A DNA stretch of 64,000 nt, taken from assembly GCA_012729225.1 (NCBI GenBank), contig JAAYDO010000209.1, forward strand, positions 1-64,000, read 5' to 3'. The notes under the pieces were generated by a model, which had not been told where the DNA came from, made no database searches, and saw only the letters and a list, made by a program, of their open reading frames with translations. This document shows positions 36,251-45,679 of this stretch, in pieces. The DNA is from Bacteroidales bacterium. Its GTDB lineage: Bacteria; Bacteroidota; Bacteroidia; Bacteroidales; Bacteroidaceae. A program made the position numbers and the translations under genes. The first letter of the stretch is position 1; every line of letters begins with the position of its first letter.

Positions 36251-39200
36251 TTAGCCTTCAAACTCTTGCCAGCTCTTGATCTGCAAATCCTTCAAGCCCT
36301 TCTCGCAGAATGCCTCGATGAAAGCAGAAGCAAGTCGAGCGTTGGTCATCAGAGGAATATTGTGGTCAATAGCACCACGACGAATACGGTAGCCATTAGT
36401 CAGCTCACGGTTCGTGTGGTTTTTAGGAATATTGACGATGAGGTCGAACTTGTGGTCGGCTATCATCTTCATCACATTTGGCTTGTCGCTTCCCTCTTCG
36501 TCTGGCCATGCCACAGCATCAGCCTTGACATTGTTGTCGTTGAGGAACTTGGCTGTTCCCTCGCTTGCATAGATGGTGTAGCCGTTTTTGACAAGTGCAC
36601 GAGCCGCATCAAGCATAGCCACCTTCTCTTTTGTGCCACCAGAAGAAATCATGATGGCCTTGTCCTTAGATGGGATATTGTAGCCTGTAGCGATGAGAGA
36701 ACTGAGGAGTGCCTCCTCGTAAGTGTCGCCCATACAACCCACTTCTCCTGTAGAGCTCATGTCCACACCGAGCACTGGGTCGGCATTCTGCAAACGTGCG
36801 AATGAGAACTGGCTTGCCTTCACACCCATGCGGTCAATATCAAACTCGCTCTTGTCTGGCTTTGTGTATGGAGCATCGAGCATGATGCGAGTGGCTGTAT
36901 CAATGAAGTTACACTTGAGCACCTTGCTGACAAATGGGAAGGAGCGAGAAGCACGGAGGTTACACTCGATAACCTTCACATCACGACCCTTAGCCAAATA
37001 CTGAATATTGAATGGACCTGAAATGTTCAGTTCCTTAGCAATAGCACGGCTGATTTTCTTGATTTGGCGAATAGTGGCAAAACTGATAGACTGGGCTGGG
37101 AAGACCATCGTTGCGTCGCCAGAGTGAACGCCAGCGTACTCAACATGCTCTGAAATAGCATACTCCACCACTTCGCCATTCTGAGCCACTGCATCAAACT
37201 CCACCTCGTTAGTTTCCTGCATGAACTGAGAAATCACCACAGGATATTCCTTGCTGACCTCGCTCGCCATCTGGAGGAAACGCTTGAGTTCGTCATTGTC
37301 GTAGCAGACATTCATGGCTGCACCCGAGAGCACATAAGATGGGCGCACGAGCACTGGGAAGCCTACACGCTCCACAAAAGCGTTCACATCTTCCATGCTG
37401 GTCAATGCGCTCCACTGTGGCTGATCAACACCCAGTTGGTCAAGCATGGCAGAGAATTTATTACGGTTCTCCGCACGGTCAATGTTCACAGGAGAAGTAC
37501 CCAAGATAGGCACACTCTGACGATAGAGTTTCATCGCCAAGTTGTTAGGAATCTGCCCACCCACAGACACAATCACGCCACGAGGATTCTCAAGGTCAAT
37601 CACATCAAGCACACGTTCAAACGAAAGTTCGTCGAAATAAAGACGGTCGCAGATGTCATAGTCTGTTGATACGGTCTCAGGGTTATAGTTGATCATGATG
37701 CTCTTGTAGCCAAGTTTGCGAGCAGTGTTGATGGCATTCACCGAACACCAGTCAAACTCCACGGAAGAACCAATGCGGTAAGCACCAGAACCGAGCACGA
37801 TGATAGACTTCTCATGATTATAGTAGTTCACGTCATATCCTTCCACAGCATAGGTCATGTAAAGATAGTTTGTGAGGTCGGGATGCTCGCTTGCTACAGT
37901 AGGAATACGCTTCACTGCTGGGAGAATGCCCAACTTCTTGCGTTGAGCACGAACAGCCAAGTTCTTCTTCTCCATGTTGCCCTCACCATCCTTCAACACA
38001 AAGCGAGCAATCTGGAAGTCAGAGAAACCATACACCTTAGCCTGGCGAAGCACATCTGCTGGAACATCCTCAACCGCATTGTATGTCTCCAGTTTGCGCT
38101 TGTAGTCAACAATATTCTTCAGCCTCTCGATAAACCAAGGGTCAATCTTTGTCAATTCATAGATTCGCTCGATGGTGTAGCCCTCTTCCAAAGCCTGAGC
38201 GATGGCAAAGATACGCAGGTCGGTTGGGTTTTCCAGTTCATCGTCGAGGTTGTCAAACTTCGTGTGGTCATTGCCCACAAATCCGTGCATGCCCTGACCT
38301 ATCATGCGGAGACCCTTCTGAATCAGTTCCTCAAACGAACGACCGATGGACATGATCTCGCCCACCGACTTCATGCTGGAGCCAATCTTGCGGCTCACAC
38401 CCACAAACTTGGTCAAGTCCCAGCGTGGTATCTTACAGATGAGGTAGTCGAGAGAAGGAGCCACATAGGCAGAGTTGGTTGTGCCCATCTCGCCAATCTG
38501 ATCGAGAGTGTAGCCAAGAGCGATCTTTGCCGCCACAAATGCGAGCGGATAGCCTGTCGCCTTTGAAGCCAAGGCAGACGAACGGCTCAAACGAGCATTG
38601 ATCTCGATGATTCGGTAGTCGTTTGTCTCAGCATTAAACGCATACTGGATGTTGCACTCACCCACGATGTTGAGGTGACGCACACACTTGACAGCGATTT
38701 CCTGGAGCATCTTCACCTGCTCCTCAGAGAGAGAGCATGTAGGAGCCACCACGATAGATTCACCCGTGTGAATGCCAAGTGGGTCAAAGTTCTCCATAGA
38801 TGCCACAGTGAAGCAGTGGTCGTTCGCATCGCGGATCACCTCAAATTCAATTTCCTTCCATCCCTTCAGACTCTCCTCCACCAATACCTGTGGAGCAAAA
38901 GTGAAGGCTGATTCTGCCGTCTTGACAAAAGTCTCCTCGTCAGGACAAACGCCCGACCCAAGACCGCCAAGTGCATAGGCAGAACGGATCATGATGGGAT
39001 AGCCAATTTGACGAGCCGTAGCAATAGCGTCCTCCATTGTCTCGCATGCATGAGAAACAGGCACCTTGAGATCAATCTTGTTGAGTTCCTTCACAAAGAG
39101 GTCACGGTCCTCAGTGTTCATGATTGCCTCAACACTTGTACCGAGCACCTCCACGCCATACTCTTTCAGAATACCCTTCTGGAAAAGCTCAGTACCACAG

Positions 39201-39484
39201 TTCAATGCGGTCTGACCACCGAAAGCCAAGAGAATGCCGTCAGGGCGTTCCTTCTTGATAATTTCGGTAACAAAAAAGGTATTGACTGGCAAGAAGTAAA
39301 CCTTGTCCGCAATACCTTCACTCGTCTGAATAGTAGCAACGTTCGGATTAACCAGCACCGACCGGATGCCTTCCTCACGAAGTGCCTTGAGCGCCTGACT
39401 ACCAGAGTAGTCGAACTCACCCGCTTGTCCAATTTTCAGTGCTCCTGAACCCAGTACAAGCACCTTCTTAACCTGCTTCTTCAT
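36251..39484 (-). CDS. carB: Carbamoyl-phosphate synthase large subunit
   Basis: 1077 aa; KKVLVLGSGALKIGQAGEFDYSGSQALKAL; two ATP-grasp halves. Confidence 0.98.
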   Translation of the reverse strand: MKKQVKKVLVLGSGALKIGQAGEFDYSGSQALKALREEGIRSVLVNPNVATIQTSEGIADKVYFLPVNTFFVTEIIKKERPDGILLAFGGQTALNCGTELFQKGILKEYGVEVLGTSVEAIMNTEDRDLFVKELNKIDLKVPVSHACETMEDAIATARQIGYPIMIRSAYALGGLGSGVCPDEETFVKTAESAFTFAPQVLVEESLKGWKEIEFEVIRDANDHCFTVASMENFDPLGIHTGESIVVAPTCSLSEEQVKMLQEIAVKCVRHLNIVGECNIQYAFNAETNDYRIIEINARLSRSSALASKATGYPLAFVAAKIALGYTLDQIGEMGTTNSAYVAPSLDYLICKIPRWDLTKFVGVSRKIGSSMKSVGEIMSIGRSFEELIQKGLRMIGQGMHGFVGNDHTKFDNLDDELENPTDLRIFAIAQALEEGYTIERIYELTKIDPWFIERLKNIVDYKRKLETYNAVEDVPADVLRQAKVYGFSDFQIARFVLKDGEGNMEKKNLAVRAQRKKLGILPAVKRIPTVASEHPDLTNYLYMTYAVEGYDVNYYNHEKSIIVLGSGAYRIGSSVEFDWCSVNAINTARKLGYKSIMINYNPETVSTDYDICDRLYFDELSFERVLDVIDLENPRGVIVSVGGQIPNNLAMKLYRQSVPILGTSPVNIDRAENRNKFSAMLDQLGVDQPQWSALTSMEDVNAFVERVGFPVLVRPSYVLSGAAMNVCYDNDELKRFLQMASEVSKEYPVVISQFMQETNEVEFDAVAQNGEVVEYAISEHVEYAGVHSGDATMVFPAQSISFATIRQIKKISRAIAKELNISGPFNIQYLAKGRDVKVIECNLRASRSFPFVSKVLKCNFIDTATRIMLDAPYTKPDKSEFDIDRMGVKASQFSFARLQNADPVLGVDMSSTGEVGCMGDTYEEALLSSLIATGYNIPSKDKAIMISSGGTKEKVAMLDAARALVKNGYTIYASEGTAKFLNDNNVKADAVAWPDEEGSDKPNVMKMIADHKFDLIVNIPKNHTNRELTNGYRIRRGAIDHNIPLMTNARLASAFIEAFCEKGLKDLQIKSWQEFEG

Positions 39485-39527
39485 TTATACTAAACCTAAA
39501 ATTGTTGGAAAATTTCAATTTCGGCTG

Positions 39528-39535
39528 CAAAGGTA
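39528..39535 (-). promoter_or_regulatory. -7 box TACCTTTG for carB
   Basis: caaaggta on + strand; extended TACCTTTGCAGCCGAAA. Confidence 0.55.
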
Positions 39536-39609
39536 AGAAAAAGTAGTGATATTTATAGCAACATTCACTAAATAATGACAAGATGTTATGAAAAATTGAT
39601 ATAATGTGA

Positions 39610-39617
39610 TAAATTTG
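39610..39617 (+). promoter_or_regulatory. -7 box TAAATTTG for Sel1 gene
   Basis: taaatttgcaaccgaaaac. Confidence 0.5.
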
Positions 39618-39665
39618 CAACCGAAAACAAAAAAATAACAACTCATTTGAAACAAAAACCACTCT

Positions 39666-40241
39666 ATGAGACCAATACTTCTATTTTTATTTATGATGAC
39701 AGCCTTGGTGGTAAGAGCACAAAGCGCCAACACCGACGCTCTCTATGAAGAGGGCAAGAAACTCTACGACGAGAAGAAATACTCCCTTGCCATCAAAAAA
39801 CTGTTGCCTGCCGCACAAAAAGGGCACAAGAAAGCACAGTACCGCATGGGTCGCTGCTACGACACGGGGCATGGTGTGGCAGAAAACAACACGATCGCTT
39901 TCAGCTGGTACATGAAGGCGGCGGCTCAGAACCATGCCAAATCGCAGTATCAGGTGGGCAGATGCTACAAAAAAGGCAAAGGAGTGAAGAAGGACAGGGT
40001 GAAAGCCTTCAAGTACTTCACCCTATCAGCCAACAAGGGCTATGCAAAGGCAAAATTTGCCTTGGGCGAATGTTATTTCGAAGGAAAGGGAACGACCAAG
40101 AACCTTTCCAAAGCAAAATCTCTCTTTCTGCAAGCCATCAATGACAAGAAAGACGGTGCAGAAGTCTTGCAGGACTTGCGGGACGATGCCGCCAAGGGCG
40201 AAGAAGATGCCATTGCCATCAGGAAGTTTCTGGGAAAGTAG
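39666..40241 (+). CDS. Sel1-repeat secreted protein
   Basis: AQKGHKKAQYRMGRCYDTGHGVAENNTIAFSWYMKAAAQNHAKSQYQVGRCYKKGKGV repeats. Confidence 0.9.
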   Translation: MRPILLFLFMMTALVVRAQSANTDALYEEGKKLYDEKKYSLAIKKLLPAAQKGHKKAQYRMGRCYDTGHGVAENNTIAFSWYMKAAAQNHAKSQYQVGRCYKKGKGVKKDRVKAFKYFTLSANKGYAKAKFALGECYFEGKGTTKNLSKAKSLFLQAINDKKDGAEVLQDLRDDAAKGEEDAIAIRKFLGK

Positions 40242-40446
40242 TTTCAGTCTCTCTTCGCGCACGAATCTTTATTTAAAGAAAAGGCCAAACGGAAAGAGCA
40301 CATCCTGCGATGAGGGTTCACCCTAAAAATGTGTGTGTCTTTTCACCTTTTTCATAAAACACACAATTCACGAAACTCGCATCCTAGACATTTCCGATGC
40401 GGGAAATGACTGTATATCACTCTCCCCTCCCTTCATGATGCCAACG

Positions 40447-40530
40447 GAAAAGATGATGGAATTATTCCGAAGGCATATCGAAGCCCTATCGAAGGCTCGC
40501 AGAAGCATGGGGAGGGGGGGGGGAGTTAAA
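40447..40530 (-). repeat. 11-bp iteron element, copy 4, flanked by G10 tract
   Basis: RC: ccctccccatgcttctgcga + gccttcgatag|ggcttcgatat|gccttcggaat + aattccatcatctttt; G run 40514-40523. Confidence 0.8.
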
Positions 40531-40709
40531 GACTGAATGGAGTTTTTCCTACATAAAAATACGTGAGTCATGCCTGATGGAGGCTGACTCACATATTACA
40601 TCTGCAGGAGCAGCTTGTATATATACGGGTTTATGGGAATAGGCACACGGCTTTCATGATAGAAAGTGGCTGGCATGAAACAAGCACCCGCACCCCCGTA
40701 CAAAGTAGA

Positions 40710-41420
40710 TTAGTTGTGCACCAAAGTGCCTATCTCTTCGCCCTCCATCACCTTTTTCAAGTTGCCCAACACATCCATGTTGAACACATAGATGGGCAGG
40801 TCGTTCTGCATGCACATGGCTGTAGCGGTGATGTCCATCACTTTCAGACCCTGGGCAATCACATCCGCATAAGTGATGTCGTGATACTTCTTCGCTGAAG
40901 GGTCTTTCTCCGGGTCGGCCGTATAGACACCATCCACACGTGTTCCCTTCAACATCACATCTGCCTCTATCTCAATGCCTCTCAAGGACGAGCCTGTGTC
41001 GGTGGTAAAGTAAGGAGAGCCCGTTCCTGCACTCATGATGACCACCTCACCTGCCTGCATGGCATCTATCGCCTTCCACTTGCTGTAGAACTCACCTATA
41101 GGCTCCATGCGGATGGCAGTGAGCACACGGTTCTTCTGACCAACAGCGTCCAAAGCACTGGAGAGTGCCAGCGAGTTGATGACTGTGGCACACATGCCCA
41201 TCTGGTCACCCTTCACACGGTCGAATCCTTTACCAGCCCCACTCAATCCACGGAAAATGTTGCCACCACCAATCACAATGCCAATCTGCACACCCATGTC
41301 GGCTATCTCTTTGATTTGCTGAGCATACTGACTCAGACGCTCCACATTGATTCCCTGCTTCTGTTCTCCTGCCAAACTCTCGCCCGAGAGCTTGAGGAGG
41401 ATACGGTTGAATTTTGCCAT
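40710..41420 (-). CDS. pyrH: UMP kinase
   Basis: NRILLKLSGESLAG; IGIVIGGGNIFRG; GTGSPYFTTDTGSSLRGIEIEADVMLKGTRVDGVYTADP. Confidence 0.97.
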   Translation of the reverse strand: MAKFNRILLKLSGESLAGEQKQGINVERLSQYAQQIKEIADMGVQIGIVIGGGNIFRGLSGAGKGFDRVKGDQMGMCATVINSLALSSALDAVGQKNRVLTAIRMEPIGEFYSKWKAIDAMQAGEVVIMSAGTGSPYFTTDTGSSLRGIEIEADVMLKGTRVDGVYTADPEKDPSAKKYHDITYADVIAQGLKVMDITATAMCMQNDLPIYVFNMDVLGNLKKVMEGEEIGTLVHN

Positions 41421-41447
41421 GAAACTGCTAATTTTAAGTTGTTGTGT

Positions 41448-41479
41448 GCAAAGGTACGAAAATTTATTTGTACCTTTGC
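41448..41479. promoter_or_regulatory. Perfect inverted repeat holding divergent pyrH/pyrE -7 boxes
   Basis: GCAAAGGTAC-12 nt-GTACCTTTGC; -7 boxes at 41449-41456(-) and 41471-41478(+). Confidence 0.75.
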
Positions 41480-41509
41480 AACAAAGTAATTAAAAAAACA
41501 ACTTTTCCT

Positions 41510-42142
41510 ATGAAGACTTTAGAGAAGATTTTTGCAGCAAAACTGCTGAACATCAAGGCTATCAAATTGCAGCCAGAGAATCCTTTCACATGGGCCAGCG
41601 GATGGAAATCGCCATTCTACTGCGACAACCGCAAAACCTTGAGTTATCCAGACCTTCGCAACTTTGTGAAACTGGAGATATGCCGTGTTATAGAGGAGAA
41701 CTTCGAGGGTGTAGATGCCATAGCAGGCGTGGCCACAGGGGCGATTCCACAGGGAGCACTGGTGGCTGATGCGCTCTACAAGCCTTTCGTGTATGTGCGC
41801 AGCAAACCAAAGGACCACGGACTGGAAAATCTCATCGAGGGCGAACTGAAGCCAGGCATGAAGGTGGTGGTGGTGGAAGACCTCATCTCTACAGGTGGTT
41901 CTTCGCTCAAGGCTGTCGAGGCTATCCGCAACAACGGCTGTGAGGTGATAGGCATGGTTGCCAGCTTCACATACGGCTTTGATGTGGCGAAGAAGGCTTT
42001 TGAAGAAGCCAAGGTGAAGCTCATCACACTCACCAACTACGAGGCTGTGCTCGACGTGGCACTCAAGACTGGCTACATCACTGAGGCTCAGATTCCTATG
42101 CTTCACGAGTGGAGAAGCAATCCGAGCCAGTGGCAGGGTTAA
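41510..42142 (+). CDS. pyrE: Orotate phosphoribosyltransferase
   Basis: MKTLEKIFAAKLLNIKAIKLQPENPFTWASGWKSPFYCDNRKTLSYP; VVVVEDLISTGGSSLKA. Confidence 0.96.
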   Translation: MKTLEKIFAAKLLNIKAIKLQPENPFTWASGWKSPFYCDNRKTLSYPDLRNFVKLEICRVIEENFEGVDAIAGVATGAIPQGALVADALYKPFVYVRSKPKDHGLENLIEGELKPGMKVVVVEDLISTGGSSLKAVEAIRNNGCEVIGMVASFTYGFDVAKKAFEEAKVKLITLTNYEAVLDVALKTGYITEAQIPMLHEWRSNPSQWQG

Positions 42143-42227
42143 TGCATTCACACTAAAAGGTGGTTCTATCAGGCAGTCATCAACACTCGAAAGCCTGCAC
42201 GCCAGAACTACCCCACACTTTTCTTTT

Positions 42228-42689
42228 ATGGCAAAATACGAAAGTCAAATCAAACAAGTTCCTTACAGTCAGGCAGTCATCTACAGCAAAATCTCCGACC
42301 TGACCAATCTGGAAAGCATCAAGAGCCGTCTTGACGACCCACAGGTGCAACCAGAAATTCCTGCCGACAAGATGGAGCAGATTCGCAACTCCATCAGCCA
42401 GATGGAGTTCACAACTGACACCATCAGCGGACCTGTCGGACCTATTGGAAGTATAGCGGTGAAAATTGTAGAGCGCACACCAGAGAAGTGTGTGAAGTTC
42501 GCCTCCACCAATTCGCCTGTCAGTTTCAAACTCTGGATTCAGGTGCTCCCAACAAGCGAAGAAGAAAGCAAAATAAAGGTGACTCTCGACGCAGACCTCA
42601 ACTTTTTCATGAAACAGATGCTTGACAAGCACCTCAAGGTCGGAGTGGACAAGTTGGCCGACACACTGGCTCGCATACCATACGAATAA
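42228..42689 (+). CDS. SRPBCC (START-like) family protein
   Basis: MAKYESQIKQVPYSQAVIYSKISDLTNLESIKSRL...FKLWIQVLP...MKQMLDKHLKVGVDKLAD. Confidence 0.75.
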   Translation: MAKYESQIKQVPYSQAVIYSKISDLTNLESIKSRLDDPQVQPEIPADKMEQIRNSISQMEFTTDTISGPVGPIGSIAVKIVERTPEKCVKFASTNSPVSFKLWIQVLPTSEEESKIKVTLDADLNFFMKQMLDKHLKVGVDKLADTLARIPYE

Positions 42690-42704
42690 GAAACCGTTTC
42701 TCTT

Positions 42705-44042
42705 ATGGATAAACTTTGGACGAAAAACGTCTCAATGACGAAAGAGATAGAGAAATTCACCGTGGGACGTGACCGCGAGATGGATCTCTATCTCGCTAAA
42801 TATGATGTGCTTGGCTCAATGGCCCACATCACCATGCTCAACTCCATAGACCTCATCACGGACGACGAACTCAAGGTTCTCCTCAAGGAACTGAAAGTCA
42901 TCTACAAGCAGGCGGAGAAGGGCGAGTTTGTGATAGAGGAAGGAGTGGAAGACGTACACTCTCAGGTGGAGATGATACTCACCAGCAAACTGGGCGACAT
43001 TGGCAAGAAGATTCATTCAGGCCGCAGCCGCAACGACCAGGTTCTCGTGGACCTCAAACTGTTCATCCGTGACCAAATCAAGGAACTAGCAGGATTGGTC
43101 AAGAACCTCTTCGACGAACTCATCACCCAATCTGAGCGTTACAAGCATGTGCTCATGCCTGGCTACACTCACCTTCAAGTGGCTATGCCCAGTTCTTTTG
43201 GCCTATGGTTTGGTGCATACGCAGAGGGACTTGTGGATGACATGCAATATCTGCAAGCGGCATGGAGAATTACCAACCGCAATCCGCTGGGCTCGGCTGC
43301 AGGCTACGGAAGCAGTTTCCCCCTCAATCGCCAGATGACTACAGACCTCCTTGGCTTTGACTCGATGGACTACAACGTGATTTATGCACAGATGGGACGT
43401 GGCAAGACCGAGCGCAATGTGGCCTTCTCCATGGCGAGCATTGCTGGCACATTGGCAAAGTTAGCCTTTGATGCCTGCATGTTCAATTCCCAGAACTTCG
43501 GTTTTGTGAAACTTCCAGCCGACTGCACCACAGGTTCAAGCATCATGCCTCACAAGAAGAACCCTGATGTGTTTGAACTCACCCGTGCCAAGTGCAACAA
43601 ACTCCAGTCGCTGCCTGTCACAGTCACCATGATCATGAACAACCTTCCTGTTGGCTACTTCCGCGACCTCCAAATCATCAAGGAAGCCTTCCTGCCAGCC
43701 TTTGACGAGTTGAAGGATTGCCTCCAAATGGTAGCCTATATCATCAACAAGATGGAAGTGAAGGAGCACATTCTTGACAATCCCATCTACGACCCCATGT
43801 TTTCTGTGGAGGAGGTGAACCGTCTGGCTCGTGAAGGCATGCCATTCCGAGATGCCTACAAGCAAGTGGGTCTCGACATCGAGGCAGGCAAATTCAAGCC
43901 CAACAAAGACATCCACCACACCCACGAAGGCTCTATCGGCAACCTCTGCAACGACAAGATACAGGCACTGATGGAGGAAGCCGTGAGTGGATTCAAATTT
44001 GAGAAAATGGAAACAGCGGTAGCAAAACTGCTGACTGAATGA
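42705..44042 (+). CDS. argH: Argininosuccinate lyase
   Basis: HSGRSRNDQVLVDLKLF; MPGYTHLQVAMPSSFG; GSSIMPHKKNPDVFELTR. Confidence 0.96.
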   Translation: MDKLWTKNVSMTKEIEKFTVGRDREMDLYLAKYDVLGSMAHITMLNSIDLITDDELKVLLKELKVIYKQAEKGEFVIEEGVEDVHSQVEMILTSKLGDIGKKIHSGRSRNDQVLVDLKLFIRDQIKELAGLVKNLFDELITQSERYKHVLMPGYTHLQVAMPSSFGLWFGAYAEGLVDDMQYLQAAWRITNRNPLGSAAGYGSSFPLNRQMTTDLLGFDSMDYNVIYAQMGRGKTERNVAFSMASIAGTLAKLAFDACMFNSQNFGFVKLPADCTTGSSIMPHKKNPDVFELTRAKCNKLQSLPVTVTMIMNNLPVGYFRDLQIIKEAFLPAFDELKDCLQMVAYIINKMEVKEHILDNPIYDPMFSVEEVNRLAREGMPFRDAYKQVGLDIEAGKFKPNKDIHHTHEGSIGNLCNDKIQALMEEAVSGFKFEKMETAVAKLLTE

Positions 44043-44043
44043 C

Positions 44044-45015
44044 ATGATATACAGATATTGCGGAAAAAGCGGAATACAGCTGCCCGTGTTGTCGCTTGGT
44101 CTATGGCACAACTTCGGCAGTGTGGATGACATTTCTGTGGCAACCCAGATGGTCATCAAAGCTTTTGATAGCGGTATCTGCCACTTCGACCTCGCCAACA
44201 ACTACGGTCCGGAGCCAGGGTCGGCGGAGAAAAACTTCGGATGCATACTGAAAAAGCACCTTGCCTGCCATCGTGATGAAATCTTCATCTCCTCAAAGGC
44301 TGGTCATGACATGTGGCAAGGTGTCTATGGCACAGGCAGCAGCCGAAAAAACCTTATCGCCAGTTGCAATCAAAGCCTGAAACGCACAGGGCTGGAATAT
44401 TTCGACATCTTCTACAGCCACCGCTATGACGGTGTGACACCCATTGAAGAGACCATGCAGGCACTCATTGATATCGTGCGCCAAGGCAAGGCTCTCTATG
44501 TGGGCATATCCAAACACCCACCCCATCTGCAACAGCAATGCTACGACATCCTCAAGGAGGCGCATGTGCCTTGCCTCTTGTCGCAATACCGTTGTTCCAT
44601 GCTCGATCCAAAAGCCAAGCAGAATAATTTCGACCTCGCCGCACAAAACGGCAGTGGTGTCATCTGTTTCTCACCATTGGCTCAAGGTCTGCTCACAGGC
44701 AAATACAACCAAGGCATTCCTGCCGAAAGTCGTGCCGCCTGCAGTACAGGTTTTCTCCAGGAAAGTCAAGTGACACCCGATCGCATAGAAGCAGTGAAGA
44801 AACTAACGCTCATCGCCAGAGAGAGAGGGCAAAGCATGGCTCAAATGGCTCTGGCATGGGTTTTGGCAGATGAAAGAGTGACCAGTTGCATCATTGGCAC
44901 CTCATCAGCAGCCCAATTGGAGAGCAACCTCCAGACCCTCGACAACCTCACCTTCAACGAAGAAGAACTCCAACACATTGACACCATCATCAACCATCCC
45001 GAATTATGGTTCTAA
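44044..45015 (+). CDS. Aldo/keto reductase
   Basis: MIYRYCGKSGIQLPVLSLGLWHNFG...SSKAGHDMW...FDIFYSHRYDGVTPIEETMQAL. Confidence 0.92.
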   Translation: MIYRYCGKSGIQLPVLSLGLWHNFGSVDDISVATQMVIKAFDSGICHFDLANNYGPEPGSAEKNFGCILKKHLACHRDEIFISSKAGHDMWQGVYGTGSSRKNLIASCNQSLKRTGLEYFDIFYSHRYDGVTPIEETMQALIDIVRQGKALYVGISKHPPHLQQQCYDILKEAHVPCLLSQYRCSMLDPKAKQNNFDLAAQNGSGVICFSPLAQGLLTGKYNQGIPAESRAACSTGFLQESQVTPDRIEAVKKLTLIARERGQSMAQMALAWVLADERVTSCIIGTSSAAQLESNLQTLDNLTFNEEELQHIDTIINHPELWF

Positions 45016-45554
45016 AACTCAAGAGACTCACTCCCCTGCTCCTCACCATCCTGCTCCTCTGTGGTTGCAGCGATGATGCCACCTACATGTTCTCCAACCG
45101 AAAATACGTCTTTTGTCGCTTTGATGCCCTGCAATATGCTGAACTCTTCACCGTGATGGGCAACCCTGGTCAATATGCCAGCATCCGAAAAAAGGTGACG
45201 AATGGCGTGACAAAAATCACCATCACCAGCCCATCCAGTTCCACCGACTACAATTTCGATGCGCTCAGCGAAAAATTCGGCTTCGGTCTGGGAGGTCTCA
45301 TCGTGGGCACCAACCACTACGGAGAGGCTCTTTGCTACGACCTCGCCTGTCCCATCTGCAACAGAGCCGCCCGACGCCTCGACATCTCATCCAATGACGG
45401 CTATGCAAAATGCGCCAATTGCGGGGTGACATTCAACATGAACAACTACGGAGTCATCCACGAGATTCCCGAAGGAGCAAACCTCCCTGTCCGCCGTGGC
45501 CTCTACCGCTATCGCATTGAATACAACGGGCAAATCGTCAATCCTCACAACTGA
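45006..45554 (+). CDS. Small lipoprotein with four-Cys zinc-ribbon/rubredoxin-like motif
   Basis: LLTILLLCGCSDD lipobox; CPICNRAARRLDISSNDGYAKCANCGVTFNMNNYG. Confidence 0.7.
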   Translation: MVLKLKRLTPLLLTILLLCGCSDDATYMFSNRKYVFCRFDALQYAELFTVMGNPGQYASIRKKVTNGVTKITITSPSSSTDYNFDALSEKFGFGLGGLIVGTNHYGEALCYDLACPICNRAARRLDISSNDGYAKCANCGVTFNMNNYGVIHEIPEGANLPVRRGLYRYRIEYNGQIVNPHN

Positions 45555-45679
45555 TTTCTGAGGAGAACAGAGAGATAAAAAAGAGGAGGAGAAAGGGAAG
45601 AAGGCTTGAAAAATGAGAAAATACAAACATATCGTAAAAGTAAAAAAGGAGACAATCAGAAAAGGAGAAAAAGAAAATC

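Noticed and set aside
45559-45660. Purine-rich leader before the flippase gene as a structured regulatory RNA
   Set aside because: Low-complexity A/G-rich sequence with no pairing potential seen; likely just an unstructured leader.
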